Shown: positions 7,244 to 15,768 of the stretch, one piece after another
Layout of the letters: each line of letters begins with the position of its first letter
Numbering within the stretch: the first letter of the stretch is position 1
Assembly: GCA_038750655.1 (NCBI GenBank)
Contig: JBCDGZ010000126.1
Span: 1-22,394, forward strand
Source of the DNA: JBCDGZ01 sp038750655
Lineage (GTDB): Bacteria; Bacteroidota; Bacteroidia; Chitinophagales; Saprospiraceae
Direction: 5' to 3'
Length of the DNA: 22,394 nt
Position numbers and translations under genes: made by a program
Notes under the pieces: generated by a model
What the model was told of the DNA's origin: nothing
What the model saw: the letters and a program-made list of their open reading frames with translations, nothing else
The model's database searches: none

Positions 7244-7912
7244 TCAGTGGACCTTCATCAACCGACAAAGCTGCTCCCAAAGTCTCTTCTTTTTGATCCA
7301 ATAATCGGGCTGTCGAAGCTGGCTGTCGGCCGCGACCGATTTGCTGGGCCGATAGTAACTGATGTAGAGGCTCGGAAAATCCGCTCCGCTGATGTCCAGC
7401 GTAGGGTATTGCCCGACGTAGCGATACACGATCACCAGGTCGTGGATGCGCTGATGGAGATAGACCTTTTGGCTGTTGAGGATTTGGAGGAATTGCCCAT
7501 CGATCAGCAGGCGAAGCTGCTTGTTTCGGGCCAGCTTTCTTTCGTTGAAAAAATAGAGATTTACCAGAACCAGGAACAGCAATACCAAAGCGATCAATAA
7601 GTAGGCTGCCCTCAAGCCCAGATGGTGGTACAGTAGCGTACTTCCTAACAGTGCCGGCAGTACCAGTATCCCGTAAAAATTCAGGGCCTGCTCTGCGGCG
7701 AAATGGGTGGAGTTGAGGACAAGATCAAATTCGTAGATGGTATTATCACTTATGGGGTGGACCTCCTTCATCGCGTATTTCCAGTTGATGATCATACCAC
7801 AATGATAAAGGGGATGGACCAGCACAAACCCGTAGAAAATCGTCACAAAGGCGAAAAAAAGCAGGTTTTGACCAGCACAAAAGCGAAATTTCCAGTTTGT
7901 GATGATGGGCAA
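7244..7912 (-). CDS. Membrane protein with cytoplasmic C-terminal domain, unknown
   Basis: A 222-residue protein with three predicted transmembrane segments (about 14-34, 76-96 and 99-119). A basic, mainly hydrophilic C-terminal half (120-222) shows alternating strands such as LRLLIDGQFLQILN and DLVIVYRYVG. That layout resembles membrane proteins with a PH-like domain, but no family is recognised. The start at 7912 is kept because it gives a complete first membrane segment; a later Met (about residue 40) would lose it. It begins 16 bases after the stop of the hybrid sensor/regulator, so co-transcription is likely and it may assist that sensor (inference). Confidence 0.7.
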   Translation of the reverse strand: MPIITNWKFRFCAGQNLLFFAFVTIFYGFVLVHPLYHCGMIINWKYAMKEVHPISDNTIYEFDLVLNSTHFAAEQALNFYGILVLPALLGSTLLYHHLGLRAAYLLIALVLLFLVLVNLYFFNERKLARNKQLRLLIDGQFLQILNSQKVYLHQRIHDLVIVYRYVGQYPTLDISGADFPSLYISYYRPSKSVAADSQLRQPDYWIKKKRLWEQLCRLMKVH

Positions 7913-7928
7913 TAGGGGCGGGAAGGGG

Positions 7929-10900
7929 CTATTTCAATTCGTCAACGGGCTTGATGCCAAACTCCTGCAGGTACAGTTTGGTGAAATAGGCGTAGTTGTC
8001 CATCCCCACAGCGTGCATAACTTCTTGCAGGGTATGGACCTGCCCACTTTTGAGCAGCTCCCGGGCTTTGGCCAGCTTGATGCTGCGCTGGTACTGCTTG
8101 GGGGTAAGGCCGGTGAGGGCTTTGAGTTTTTGTTGCAAACGGCGGTAGGAGAGGGCCATGGCCTGGGCGGCCTCCGTCAGCTTGAAGTTTTTGTCGGCGG
8201 TATGCTCTAGGATAATGGCCTCCAGGCTTTCCAGCCACTTGAGATCGGCCGCGGCCAGCGGCTTCGTCGCAGGCTGTTGTTCCGCAGGGGCGGCCTCTCT
8301 GTTGTGCCGGTTTTGGATCAGGTTCATGACTCTAGCCTTTAGTTCCTCTTCGATAAAGGGCTTGGTGAGGTAATCATCAACGCCGATTCTCAGGGCCTCT
8401 AGCCTGACCGTGGAGCTTTGGCGAGCAGTCAGCATAATTACCGGGATGTGCTGCCACTGCTGGTTGTGCTTGAGGGTTTTGAGCAAGGTAATGCCGTCCA
8501 TCACCGGCATCATAATATCGGAAATAATCAGGCTCGGAAAGGGGGCTTCTGATTGCTGCAACTGGTCCAGGGCCTCTTGCCCGTGTTCGGCGGTGATGAT
8601 GTTGTAATCTTCTTCCAGAATCATAGAAATGTAGTGCCGCAGATCGGGATTGTCCTCTACGACTAGCACCCGAGGGCAGTACTGCTGCGCGGTGGAGGTC
8701 AGAGGAGGATCGTTGGCTGGGAGGGCCTCCTCGGGGGCCTCCGGCAGCTCCACGGGCTTAAGGGCGAAGGTCTCGGTGATGGGCAGCTCTAGGTAGAAGG
8801 TGCTGCCCTGATCGATTTCACTGGTAGCCCAGACCTTACCGTTGAGCACCTTGGCCAGCTCCCGGCACAGGGATAAACCAATTCCAGTTCCTTCTTGCTG
8901 TTTGTTGTTTTGAGATTGGTAAAATCGGTCGAAGATTTTGACCAGATCACCGGGGAGAATCCCGATCCCCGTATCGCTTACGCTGACGAGCAGTTGATCA
9001 GCTTGTTTACTAACTTGGCAGCTAATGGTCCCGCCCTTGGGGGTGAATTTTACAGCATTACTCAAAAAGTTAGAGATGATTTTTTCGACCTTATCCTCAT
9101 CTAGATTGACCTGTAGATTTTCGTCCAATTGGTAGTGCAGCAGCAGTTGAATGCCTTTTAGATTGGTGGCGCTTTCGAAGGTGGAGAGCAGTGTTTTGAA
9201 GAAGGGGTACAGAAAAGTGGGCGACTCCTTTACTTCGAGGCGATTGGCGTCCAGGCGGGAGAGGTCGAGCAATTCATTGATGCGTTTGAGGAGCTTTCGG
9301 CCGTTTTGTTGCATCAATTGGAGATAGGTGAAGTTTTTATTGGACAGCTCCTTACTCTTGATGATGCTTTGCATGGGTGCGAGGAGTAGGGTGAGCGGAG
9401 TGCGCAATTCGTGGGAGATATTGGCAAAAAACTTGGAGCGCAGCTCGTCGAGTTCTTTGAGTTGTATGGCTTGGGTTTCGATGAGGGTTTTGTCCTTTTC
9501 GATCTGCGCGGTGCGCTGTTGGACCATCAGTTCCAGCTCTAGCCGCCGTTCGTTGAGCTGGCGGATGCGCCAGTAGTAGATTTGGGCGGCGGTGAGGAGG
9601 ATCAGGGCGCTGGCCAGGAGGAGGAACCACCAGCGCAGATAGAGGGGGCGGAGGACGAGGAGGTCGAGGACCAGTTCTCGTTTGGAGGTGCGCCCGTCGA
9701 TACCGGTGCCTTGTACGCGAAGTTGAAAGCTCCCGTAGGGCAGGCCGCCCAGTTCGATGGTATTGCCATTGATTCGTTGAAAGCGCTCGTGCACGCCTTC
9801 GATCTTGTAAGCATAGCGTATCTTGGGCGCGTTAAAATAATCGATCAGCGCGACTTGCAATCGAAACAGCTGATTGGTCGGTTGAAGAACGATGGTTTTG
9901 CTGGCCAGTAACTCCTCGGTCGAATCCCGAAGCTGTTGGTCGTTATACAAGAAAAATTTGGTGATCAAAATGTCTTTGTCGTAGGGCGTAGGTTGGGCAA
10001 TATCATCGGGATAAAAGCCAAAAACACCGTCCAAAGAACCAAAGAAAATCTGTCCATCTGTAGCCTGCGTGTAAGAAATACGATTGAACTCCAACTGGCT
10101 CAAGCCGTCGCCCTCCGAGAAATTGTAAAACGTTTCGCTCGACTTGTCGAAATAAGAAATCCCATTATTCGTACTCATCCACAACCGTCCCTTATCGTCC
10201 TCGATGATGGCATAGATGACCGAAGAGGGCAGGCCATCGTTCTTATCGTATTGCCGAAATTCAAGGACCTGCATATGACTATCAAGTCGAAACGCTACCA
10301 GGCCATTGGTATTCGTTCCGGCCCAATAGCTGCCTTCCTGATCACGATGCAAGAAATAGACATCCTCGTGCGGCAATCTGTAGAGCGCAGGCTCATCCGC
10401 AGCATATTTTTGCACCACCCCCTTTTTTTTATTAATGAGGTATAATCCAGTATTGGAAGATGCCCAGATATAAGGGCCATCTTCCAATAAATGAACGATC
10501 CCACTCGATTGCAGCGCCGTAAATTCACGGTATTGATCATAGAGTTCAACACTGTCCTTTTCTGGCCGCTTGATCGCCAGGCCATGCCCCATTAATCCTC
10601 CCCACCATTGGCCTTCTTTATCCCTAAGGATACTCCACAGCGAGGGATAGTTGCGGTCTGCTATTTCTTTGGTGTAGGGAAAAAATTGTACGATGCCTTC
10701 TTCTTCCAGAGCAAGCTGAAGAATCCCTCGACTATTTCCCGTCCAGCACTGGTCCTTATTTTTTTGATCAAAACAAAACAAGGGGGGCTTGTACGACATC
10801 GAATAAACACTATCCGGTACAGACCGCTTGAATCGCAGGTTTTGTTCCAACAGAATCTTCTCATTGGTCCATAGCCCACGGGCTGCCTGATCACCATAAC

Positions 10901-11924
10901 GAGTCATCGCCGACCGTTTGATTTGTCCCAGCGTGCATTTGCCTCGTTTCATAATCCACAAAATCCCCTGGCGATCACAATAAATGATCCGCCCATCAAT
11001 ATCAGCGGTCTGCCCGTTCTGCAATTGTTTCAGCTGCCACTCTTGGTCAAGGACACTTAATCCTTCACCCTTCTTTTTATTAAAATCCAATACAATCAAA
11101 CCGCTTTGAGGGTGGTAGAAGAAGAGACTCTGGGAAACAATCGGATCATCTTCAACGGCAACGCTGGTCATCAATTCCGTGCGGCCCTCCAAGAGTCTAA
11201 TCACTCGTGCTTCTCTAGTAGTATCATCAAAAGTACCAAACCAATCTCCTGCCATCGGTACATCAATCAGGCAGGTCAGCGGAGAAGAATTTGATGGGGG
11301 GAAAGTAACCTGATTCAATACCTCCCCCGTCTTCAAGTCGTACTCCTGAAATACATATCCGTTGCTGGTTGACCAGACGCTATTTTCTTTGGGCAGTAGC
11401 TTGGACAGGGTTCCTGGAATCGGTATTCTTTGCAGCCCCTCACTGGGATGATAAAGAAAATGGTTTTTTTGCTTTTGGGTACTAGCGGTAAAGAGAATCC
11501 GCCCATCTTTAGCACCGTACAACCACTCGACCCTGAATCCCTCCGGGAAAGTTGATTTAAATTTATCCTCTCCTCTGATGACTTCGAAAGTCCGATAGTG
11601 CAGCAAATCGAGTTGCCCATTTTTGGTGAGCCACAGGTAGCCTTCGGCATCTATGGGGAGGGTAACCTGACTGGGAATATTTCTCAATTCTGTATTCGCA
11701 TGCGTAAACCACTCCACCTGATAGCCATCATAGCGAGCCACCCCTTCCAACGTCGTCATCCAAATGAAGCCATCGGGGTCTTCGGCAATCGCTGTGATTC
11801 TGCTGTTGTTCAAATCACCGTCCGCTCCGATCTCTCTGGCCAGAAAGGTATAGTCCTGCCCTGAGGAGAGCAAGGGAAGCAGCAGTAGGAAAAAACAACA
11901 CAGATGTTGGGCGATGTGGACCAT
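7929..11924 (-). CDS. Hybrid two-component system regulator (sensor kinase, receiver and AraC in one chain)
   Basis: A 1331-residue one-protein signalling system. In order: signal peptide (1-22); two seven-bladed propeller-type sensor regions made of Reg_prop repeats (GFIWMTTLEGVARYDGY near the N-terminus, RLWMSTNNGISYFDK later); a Y_Y_Y domain (about 690-750); one membrane segment (about 762-785, LRWWFLLLASALILL); a short coiled coil; HisKA with phospho-acceptor His838 in NISHELRTP; an HATPase with NAVKFTPKGG, DTGIGI and GTGIGL boxes; a receiver with phospho-acceptor Asp1136 in ISDIMMP and Lys in TKPF; and an AraC helix-turn-helix (about 1225-1331, GMDNYAYFTKLY). In Bacteroidota such proteins sense glycan fragments in the periplasm and switch on nearby genes. 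Here the co-directed neighbours are lectin fibres, so those are the likely targets rather than a SusC/D locus, which is absent. Confidence 0.95.
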   Translation of the reverse strand: MVHIAQHLCCFFLLLLPLLSSGQDYTFLAREIGADGDLNNSRITAIAEDPDGFIWMTTLEGVARYDGYQVEWFTHANTELRNIPSQVTLPIDAEGYLWLTKNGQLDLLHYRTFEVIRGEDKFKSTFPEGFRVEWLYGAKDGRILFTASTQKQKNHFLYHPSEGLQRIPIPGTLSKLLPKENSVWSTSNGYVFQEYDLKTGEVLNQVTFPPSNSSPLTCLIDVPMAGDWFGTFDDTTREARVIRLLEGRTELMTSVAVEDDPIVSQSLFFYHPQSGLIVLDFNKKKGEGLSVLDQEWQLKQLQNGQTADIDGRIIYCDRQGILWIMKRGKCTLGQIKRSAMTRYGDQAARGLWTNEKILLEQNLRFKRSVPDSVYSMSYKPPLFCFDQKNKDQCWTGNSRGILQLALEEEGIVQFFPYTKEIADRNYPSLWSILRDKEGQWWGGLMGHGLAIKRPEKDSVELYDQYREFTALQSSGIVHLLEDGPYIWASSNTGLYLINKKKGVVQKYAADEPALYRLPHEDVYFLHRDQEGSYWAGTNTNGLVAFRLDSHMQVLEFRQYDKNDGLPSSVIYAIIEDDKGRLWMSTNNGISYFDKSSETFYNFSEGDGLSQLEFNRISYTQATDGQIFFGSLDGVFGFYPDDIAQPTPYDKDILITKFFLYNDQQLRDSTEELLASKTIVLQPTNQLFRLQVALIDYFNAPKIRYAYKIEGVHERFQRINGNTIELGGLPYGSFQLRVQGTGIDGRTSKRELVLDLLVLRPLYLRWWFLLLASALILLTAAQIYYWRIRQLNERRLELELMVQQRTAQIEKDKTLIETQAIQLKELDELRSKFFANISHELRTPLTLLLAPMQSIIKSKELSNKNFTYLQLMQQNGRKLLKRINELLDLSRLDANRLEVKESPTFLYPFFKTLLSTFESATNLKGIQLLLHYQLDENLQVNLDEDKVEKIISNFLSNAVKFTPKGGTISCQVSKQADQLLVSVSDTGIGILPGDLVKIFDRFYQSQNNKQQEGTGIGLSLCRELAKVLNGKVWATSEIDQGSTFYLELPITETFALKPVELPEAPEEALPANDPPLTSTAQQYCPRVLVVEDNPDLRHYISMILEEDYNIITAEHGQEALDQLQQSEAPFPSLIISDIMMPVMDGITLLKTLKHNQQWQHIPVIMLTARQSSTVRLEALRIGVDDYLTKPFIEEELKARVMNLIQNRHNREAAPAEQQPATKPLAAADLKWLESLEAIILEHTADKNFKLTEAAQAMALSYRRLQQKLKALTGLTPKQYQRSIKLAKARELLKSGQVHTLQEVMHAVGMDNYAYFTKLYLQEFGIKPVDELK

Positions 11925-11965
11925 TCAACGAATTCTTCTTAGGCGGTAAAAGTACGAAAGGTTTG

Positions 11966-12007
11966 ACGATTGGGGAAGGACAGCGGTGGCGGCCAAAGGC
12001 CAATCGT
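11966..12007. promoter_or_regulatory. Inverted repeat in the divergent promoter region
   Basis: ACGATTGG (11966-11973) and CCAATCGT (12000-12007) are perfect reverse complements. A second small palindrome, GGCC-AAA-GGCC (11991-12001), overlaps the right arm. The element lies in the 149 bases between the divergently transcribed hybrid regulator (start 11924) and the Rieske operon (start 12074), so a protein bound here could affect both. The symmetry is seen; any binding is inferred. Confidence 0.4.
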
Positions 12008-12011
12008 ACTA

Positions 12012-12059
12012 TAAATGTCTAAGGTTTTTCCTATCTTTTGCAACAAAGGAAAATCAATC
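12012..12059 (+). repeat. 48-bp dispersed repeat, copy 2, in the Rieske operon leader
   Basis: The copy is 47/48 identical to 1762-1809. It ends 14 bases before the ATG of the first Rieske gene, so it must include part of that operon's leader and possibly its promoter (TATCTTTTG at 12032-12040 is close to the phylum's -7 element but has one extra T). A frame from TTG at 12038 joins the gene in phase. Because the same bases also occur in a non-coding setting, I treat it as leader and not coding. Confidence 0.7.
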
Positions 12060-12073
12060 TAAATAAACTTTTA

Positions 12074-13714
12074 ATGCCTACACCCACCTACAAGTCTTTA
12101 ATCGACCCCGTTCGATTGATGAAATTCAGCGAATTGGAGGATCGCCGGCCTACAGCGGCGCTCATCGAAAATACGGATCTGGTTGTCATACGATACGATA
12201 AAGCCGTCTCTGTACTCTACGGCCGTTGCCTTCACCGCGGTGCCCTACTGGCCGACGGCCACGTCGATACCAGCGACAACCTCATCTGTGGCGTCCACAA
12301 CTGGGACTATCGCATCGATACTGGTGTCAGCGAATACAATAATGAAGAGGTGCTTCACAAATTCAAAGCCCTGGTCTATCGCGGCTATGTCTACGTAGAT
12401 AAGGGCGATGTGGTCGCCTTCGAAGAACTGCACCCTCAGCCCTTTAATCGGGAAGAGTACCTCGGTGACTATGCGGATACCCATCCCGAGTCTACCGAGC
12501 CTTACACCCGCTATATCAAAGAACTGGCCCAAAATGGCTTGAAAAACTACGGCCACCACGGCCCTTCGGCAGCTATGGGCGTCGATCGCAATACCCTGCC
12601 CAAATGGGAGCACATCCAGTTCCTGCCCGCCCAACTGTCGCGCCGCCCCCTCCTCGATGAGGAGCCCGTCAGCACTCAAGTGATCATCGGGCCGAAGGCT
12701 AAGAAGCCGTTGCAGCTGTCCATGCCCCTCTTCGTCTCCGATATGTCTTTCGGTTCCCTGTCGCGGGAAGCCAAAATCGCCCTGGCGATGGGGGCTCAAC
12801 AATCTGGTACCGGCATCTGCTCCGGTGAGGGCGGAATGCTGCCCGATGAGCAGTCCAATAATAATCGCTACTTCTACGAGCTGGCCTCCGCCAAATTTGG
12901 ATTTTCCTGGGATAAGCTAGAGAAAGTCCAGGCCTTCCACTTCAAAGGAGGACAGGGGGCCAAGACCGGAACGGGAGGGCATCTGCCGGGAGAGAAGGTA
13001 GTTGGTGAAATTGCCAAAGTAAGGGAATTGGAAGTCGGTAAATCGGCCATATCACCAGCTACCTTTCCAGATTTTCATGGGGTTAAAGATTTTAAAAAAT
13101 TTGCCAAGAAGGTCCGCAAGATTACGGGAGGCATTCCGGTAGGCTTTAAGATTGCCGCTTCGAGGATTGAGGACGACATCGACTTTGCGCTGAAAGCGGG
13201 GGCGGACTACATCATCCTCGACGGTCGAGGGGGCGGTACCGGCGCTGCCCCAACCATACTGCGCGATAACATCAATGTCCCCACCATCCCCGCGCTGGCG
13301 CGCGCCCGGCGACACCTCGATAAGCGCAAGGCAAATGACGTGACCCTCATCATCACTGGCGGCCTGCGCGTCGCCGAAGACTTTGCTAAAGCCCTCATGC
13401 TCGGAGCCGATGCCGTCGCCGTCTCCAACGCTGCCCTGCAAGCCATCGGCTGTTTGGGCATGCGGGCCTGTAATACCAACAACTGCCCCGTCGGCATCGC
13501 CACCCAAAAAGACCATCTGCGGGCCAGATTGGAAATCGAAAGGTCCGCTCAACAATTGCACAACTTTTTTCACGCTACCAACGAACTGATCAAGGTCGTC
13601 GCTCGGGCCTGCGGCCATGCCAACATCGCAGATTTCAAGCATAGCGACCTGAGCACCTTCGATTATGATATGCACCGACTGACCGGCATTGCGTACGCCG
13701 GCGTCGGCCTCTAA
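12074..13714 (+). CDS. Rieske domain fused to a glutamate-synthase-type FMN/3Fe-4S domain
   Basis: 546 residues from ATG 12074; a TTG 36 bases earlier is in frame but lies in the repeated leader. Residues about 15-115 form a Rieske [2Fe-2S] domain with Cys52-Leu-His54 and Cys72-x2-His75. Residues about 150-530 form the FMN-binding synthase core of glutamate synthase (GltB2): SDMSFGSLSREAK (222-234), GEGGMLPDEQ, KGGQGAKTGTGGHLPG, DGRGGGTGAAP (383-393), ITGGLRVAEDFAKA. The 3Fe-4S ligands are Cys460, Cys466 and Cys471 in C-x5-C-x4-C before PVGIATQ. The glutamine amidotransferase domain and the beta-helix of full GltB are absent, so ammonia would have to be free or the reaction is different. The Rieske domain could feed electrons in place of ferredoxin (inference). 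It is the first gene of the operon. Confidence 0.9.
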   Translation: MPTPTYKSLIDPVRLMKFSELEDRRPTAALIENTDLVVIRYDKAVSVLYGRCLHRGALLADGHVDTSDNLICGVHNWDYRIDTGVSEYNNEEVLHKFKALVYRGYVYVDKGDVVAFEELHPQPFNREEYLGDYADTHPESTEPYTRYIKELAQNGLKNYGHHGPSAAMGVDRNTLPKWEHIQFLPAQLSRRPLLDEEPVSTQVIIGPKAKKPLQLSMPLFVSDMSFGSLSREAKIALAMGAQQSGTGICSGEGGMLPDEQSNNNRYFYELASAKFGFSWDKLEKVQAFHFKGGQGAKTGTGGHLPGEKVVGEIAKVRELEVGKSAISPATFPDFHGVKDFKKFAKKVRKITGGIPVGFKIAASRIEDDIDFALKAGADYIILDGRGGGTGAAPTILRDNINVPTIPALARARRHLDKRKANDVTLIITGGLRVAEDFAKALMLGADAVAVSNAALQAIGCLGMRACNTNNCPVGIATQKDHLRARLEIERSAQQLHNFFHATNELIKVVARACGHANIADFKHSDLSTFDYDMHRLTGIAYAGVGL

Positions 13715-13749
13715 TAAATTTTTGACTGCATTCCAAAGAACAAAAAACA

Positions 13750-15696
13750 ATGACTGAGAACTTGATTTGGCACAAAGTGCTGGACAATCCGAACGCCTTA
13801 CCGGAAGGAAGAGTAATGACCGTTACCGCCGCCCAAAAAACCTTCTGCCTCACGCATCACGAGGGCAAGTTTGGGTGCCTAGACAATAAATGCCCGCATC
13901 AGGGTGGCCCGCTGGGGGAGGGCTCCATTGAGAACGGCTTGCTGCGCTGCCCCTGGCACGGCTGGGATTACCATCCCCTGGATGGCAAAGCGCCGGGCTA
14001 TGATGATGGAGTGGAAACTTTTCCGGTAGACATTCGCGAGGATGGCATTTACATTGGACTGCCGCAGGAGAAAGCGCACGAGCGCAGCATCAGTGATGTT
14101 GTGGCAGAGACGCTGGTGAATTGGGGGCTAGATACGGTCTTTGGAATGGTCGGGCACTCCAATCTGGGCCTGGCCGATGCCCTACGCCGTCAAGAACAGC
14201 AAGGAAAGCTCCACTACTACGCGATTCGTCACGAGGGCGCGGCGGCCTTCGCCGCCTCTGCCTACGGGAAACTGACGGGCCGCCCGGCGGCCTGCTTTAC
14301 CATCGCCGGCCCGGGCGCGACCAATCTCTACACCGGACTATGGGATGCTAAGGTAGATCGAGCGCCCATCTTGGCCCTCACTGGCCAGGTCGATACCCAA
14401 GTGCTGGGAACGGGCAATTTCCAGGAGCTGGATTTGGTGCAGGCCTTCAGCTCCGTTGCTGCGTTCAACCATCGAGTCGGCCGCGATAGCCGCCACGCCG
14501 AACTGGCCTCTCTGGCCATGAAGCAGGCCCTGCTCAAGCGCGATGTAGCCCACCTGACTTTCCCCGATGAAATCCAAACCCTCTCTGCTCCCGACGAAAA
14601 GGCGGGCAGTCCCGAAGGCCGCATTACACCGATGACCATCAGCCCACCAAAGGAAATGGCTGACCAGGCCATCGACTTGCTCAAGCAGGCCAAACGTCCG
14701 GTCATCATCACCGGGCACGGCGCTCGCTTCCACATGGAGGGAATCATTCAACTGGCCGAGCAGCTCAATGCGCCCGTGATGACGACGTTCAAGGGGAAGG
14801 GCCAAATCCCGGATAGCCATCCGTTGGCGGCCGGCGTGCTGGGGCGCAGCGGTACACCGATTGCCTCCTGGTTTATGAATGAATGCGATCTGCTGCTGGT
14901 ATTCGGTGCCTCATTCTCCAAACACACGGGCATCACCCCCAAAAAGCCCATTATACAGGTCGATTTTGATCCGTTGGCCCTCAGCAAATTTCATAAGGTT
15001 ACCTGTGCGGTTTGGGGAGAAATATCGGTGACCAGCCGCCTCTTCGCCGAGGCCCTCAAAGGGCAGACGGACACTGTCGATCAGCGGGGGGAGTTGGCGG
15101 AGCGATGGGCCATTTGGCGGGCCGAGAAGGCGCGTCGATTGTTGGATGATCGGGGGCAGGGCGTCAGCTCAATGGCCATCTTTGATGCTTTGAGCCGGCT
15201 GGCTCCGGAGGATGCGGTGATGTGTGTAGATGTAGGGAACAACGCCTATTCCTTTGGTCGCTACTACGAGTGTCAGGCTGACAACCGCTTTTTGATGTCG
15301 GGTTATTTGGGCTCGATCGGCTTTGCGCTGCCGGCGGCCATTGGGGCCAATGCGGCGGTGGGCAATGAGCGCAAGGTGATTGCCGTGGCGGGGGATGGAG
15401 GTTTTGGACAATATTTGGCTGATTTTACGACCTTGGTGAAGTACGGTATGAATGTGACGGTGATTGTGGTGAATAATGCTGAGCTGGGTAAGATTTCGAA
15501 GGAACAGCGAGCGGGGGAGTTTGAGGTCTGGCAAACGCAGCTGGTCAATCCGAGCTTTGCAGAGTACGCGCGTTCCTGTGGGGCCTTGGGCTTTCGGGTA
15601 GAGCGGAAGGAGGATTTGGATCGGGCCTACGAAGCAGCTCTTGGGCACCGGGGGGCGAGTTTGATTGAGGTCATGGCCGATGTGACCTTGATTTAA
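13750..15696 (+). CDS. Rieske domain fused to a pyruvate-oxidase-like ThDP enzyme
   Basis: 648 residues. Residues 1-105 are a Rieske [2Fe-2S] domain with Cys48-Pro-His50 and Cys67-x2-His70 (CPWHGWDY). Residues about 110-645 carry the three-domain layout of the thiamine-diphosphate decarboxylase/oxidase family: a PYR domain with the ThDP-activating Glu162 in RHEGAAAFAASA; a central domain (about 300-440, RPVIITGHGA, VFGASFSKHTG) of the FAD/nucleotide-fold type; and a PP domain with GDGGFGQ (548-554) leading to VVNN at 573-576, the GDG-x(n)-NN Mg-ThDP motif. The QELDLVQAFSSVAAFNHRV region is closest to pyruvate oxidase/acetolactate synthase. The substrate is not determined. It starts 35 bases after the first gene. 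The N-terminal Rieske fusion suggests electrons leave or enter by a redox partner and not directly by oxygen or quinone (inference). Confidence 0.9.
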   Translation: MTENLIWHKVLDNPNALPEGRVMTVTAAQKTFCLTHHEGKFGCLDNKCPHQGGPLGEGSIENGLLRCPWHGWDYHPLDGKAPGYDDGVETFPVDIREDGIYIGLPQEKAHERSISDVVAETLVNWGLDTVFGMVGHSNLGLADALRRQEQQGKLHYYAIRHEGAAAFAASAYGKLTGRPAACFTIAGPGATNLYTGLWDAKVDRAPILALTGQVDTQVLGTGNFQELDLVQAFSSVAAFNHRVGRDSRHAELASLAMKQALLKRDVAHLTFPDEIQTLSAPDEKAGSPEGRITPMTISPPKEMADQAIDLLKQAKRPVIITGHGARFHMEGIIQLAEQLNAPVMTTFKGKGQIPDSHPLAAGVLGRSGTPIASWFMNECDLLLVFGASFSKHTGITPKKPIIQVDFDPLALSKFHKVTCAVWGEISVTSRLFAEALKGQTDTVDQRGELAERWAIWRAEKARRLLDDRGQGVSSMAIFDALSRLAPEDAVMCVDVGNNAYSFGRYYECQADNRFLMSGYLGSIGFALPAAIGANAAVGNERKVIAVAGDGGFGQYLADFTTLVKYGMNVTVIVVNNAELGKISKEQRAGEFEVWQTQLVNPSFAEYARSCGALGFRVERKEDLDRAYEAALGHRGASLIEVMADVTLI

Positions 15697-15703
15697 AAAA
15701 ACT

Positions 15704-15747
15704 AAGTTGCGATGAACGAGATAGAAGGTTTTAGTGAACCGCAACTT
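15704..15747 (+). repeat. 8-bp inverted repeat between the ThDP gene and the next membrane gene
   Basis: AAGTTGCG (15704-15711) and CGCAACTT (15740-15747) are perfect reverse complements with 28 bases between. The stem would enclose the start of a short 18-codon frame. It may modulate translation or transcript stability within the operon. There is no T-run, so it is not a terminator. Confidence 0.4.
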
Positions 15748-15768
15748 GAATTCAATAAGATCAAATGA
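15712..15768 (+). CDS. Possible 18-residue leader peptide coupled to the next gene
   Basis: ATG at 15712 opens an 18-codon frame (MNEIEGFSEPQLEFNKIK) that ends TGA at 15766-15768, overlapping the ATG of the next gene (15765) in the ATGA arrangement. The same ATGA overlap joins the next two genes, so coupling fits the operon's style. The peptide resembles no family I know. The frame could be chance, and no strong ribosome-binding site is visible before either start. Confidence 0.3.
   Translation: MNEIEGFSEPQLEFNKIK

Noticed and set aside
12038..12073. TTG start extending the first Rieske gene by 12 codons
   Set aside because: These bases belong largely to the 48-bp repeat, which also occurs outside any such gene; the ATG at 12074 is preferred.
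13052..13750. 232-codon frame antisense to the Rieske-GltB2 gene
   Set aside because: It lies opposite the well-supported FMN/3Fe-4S core and shows no family features.
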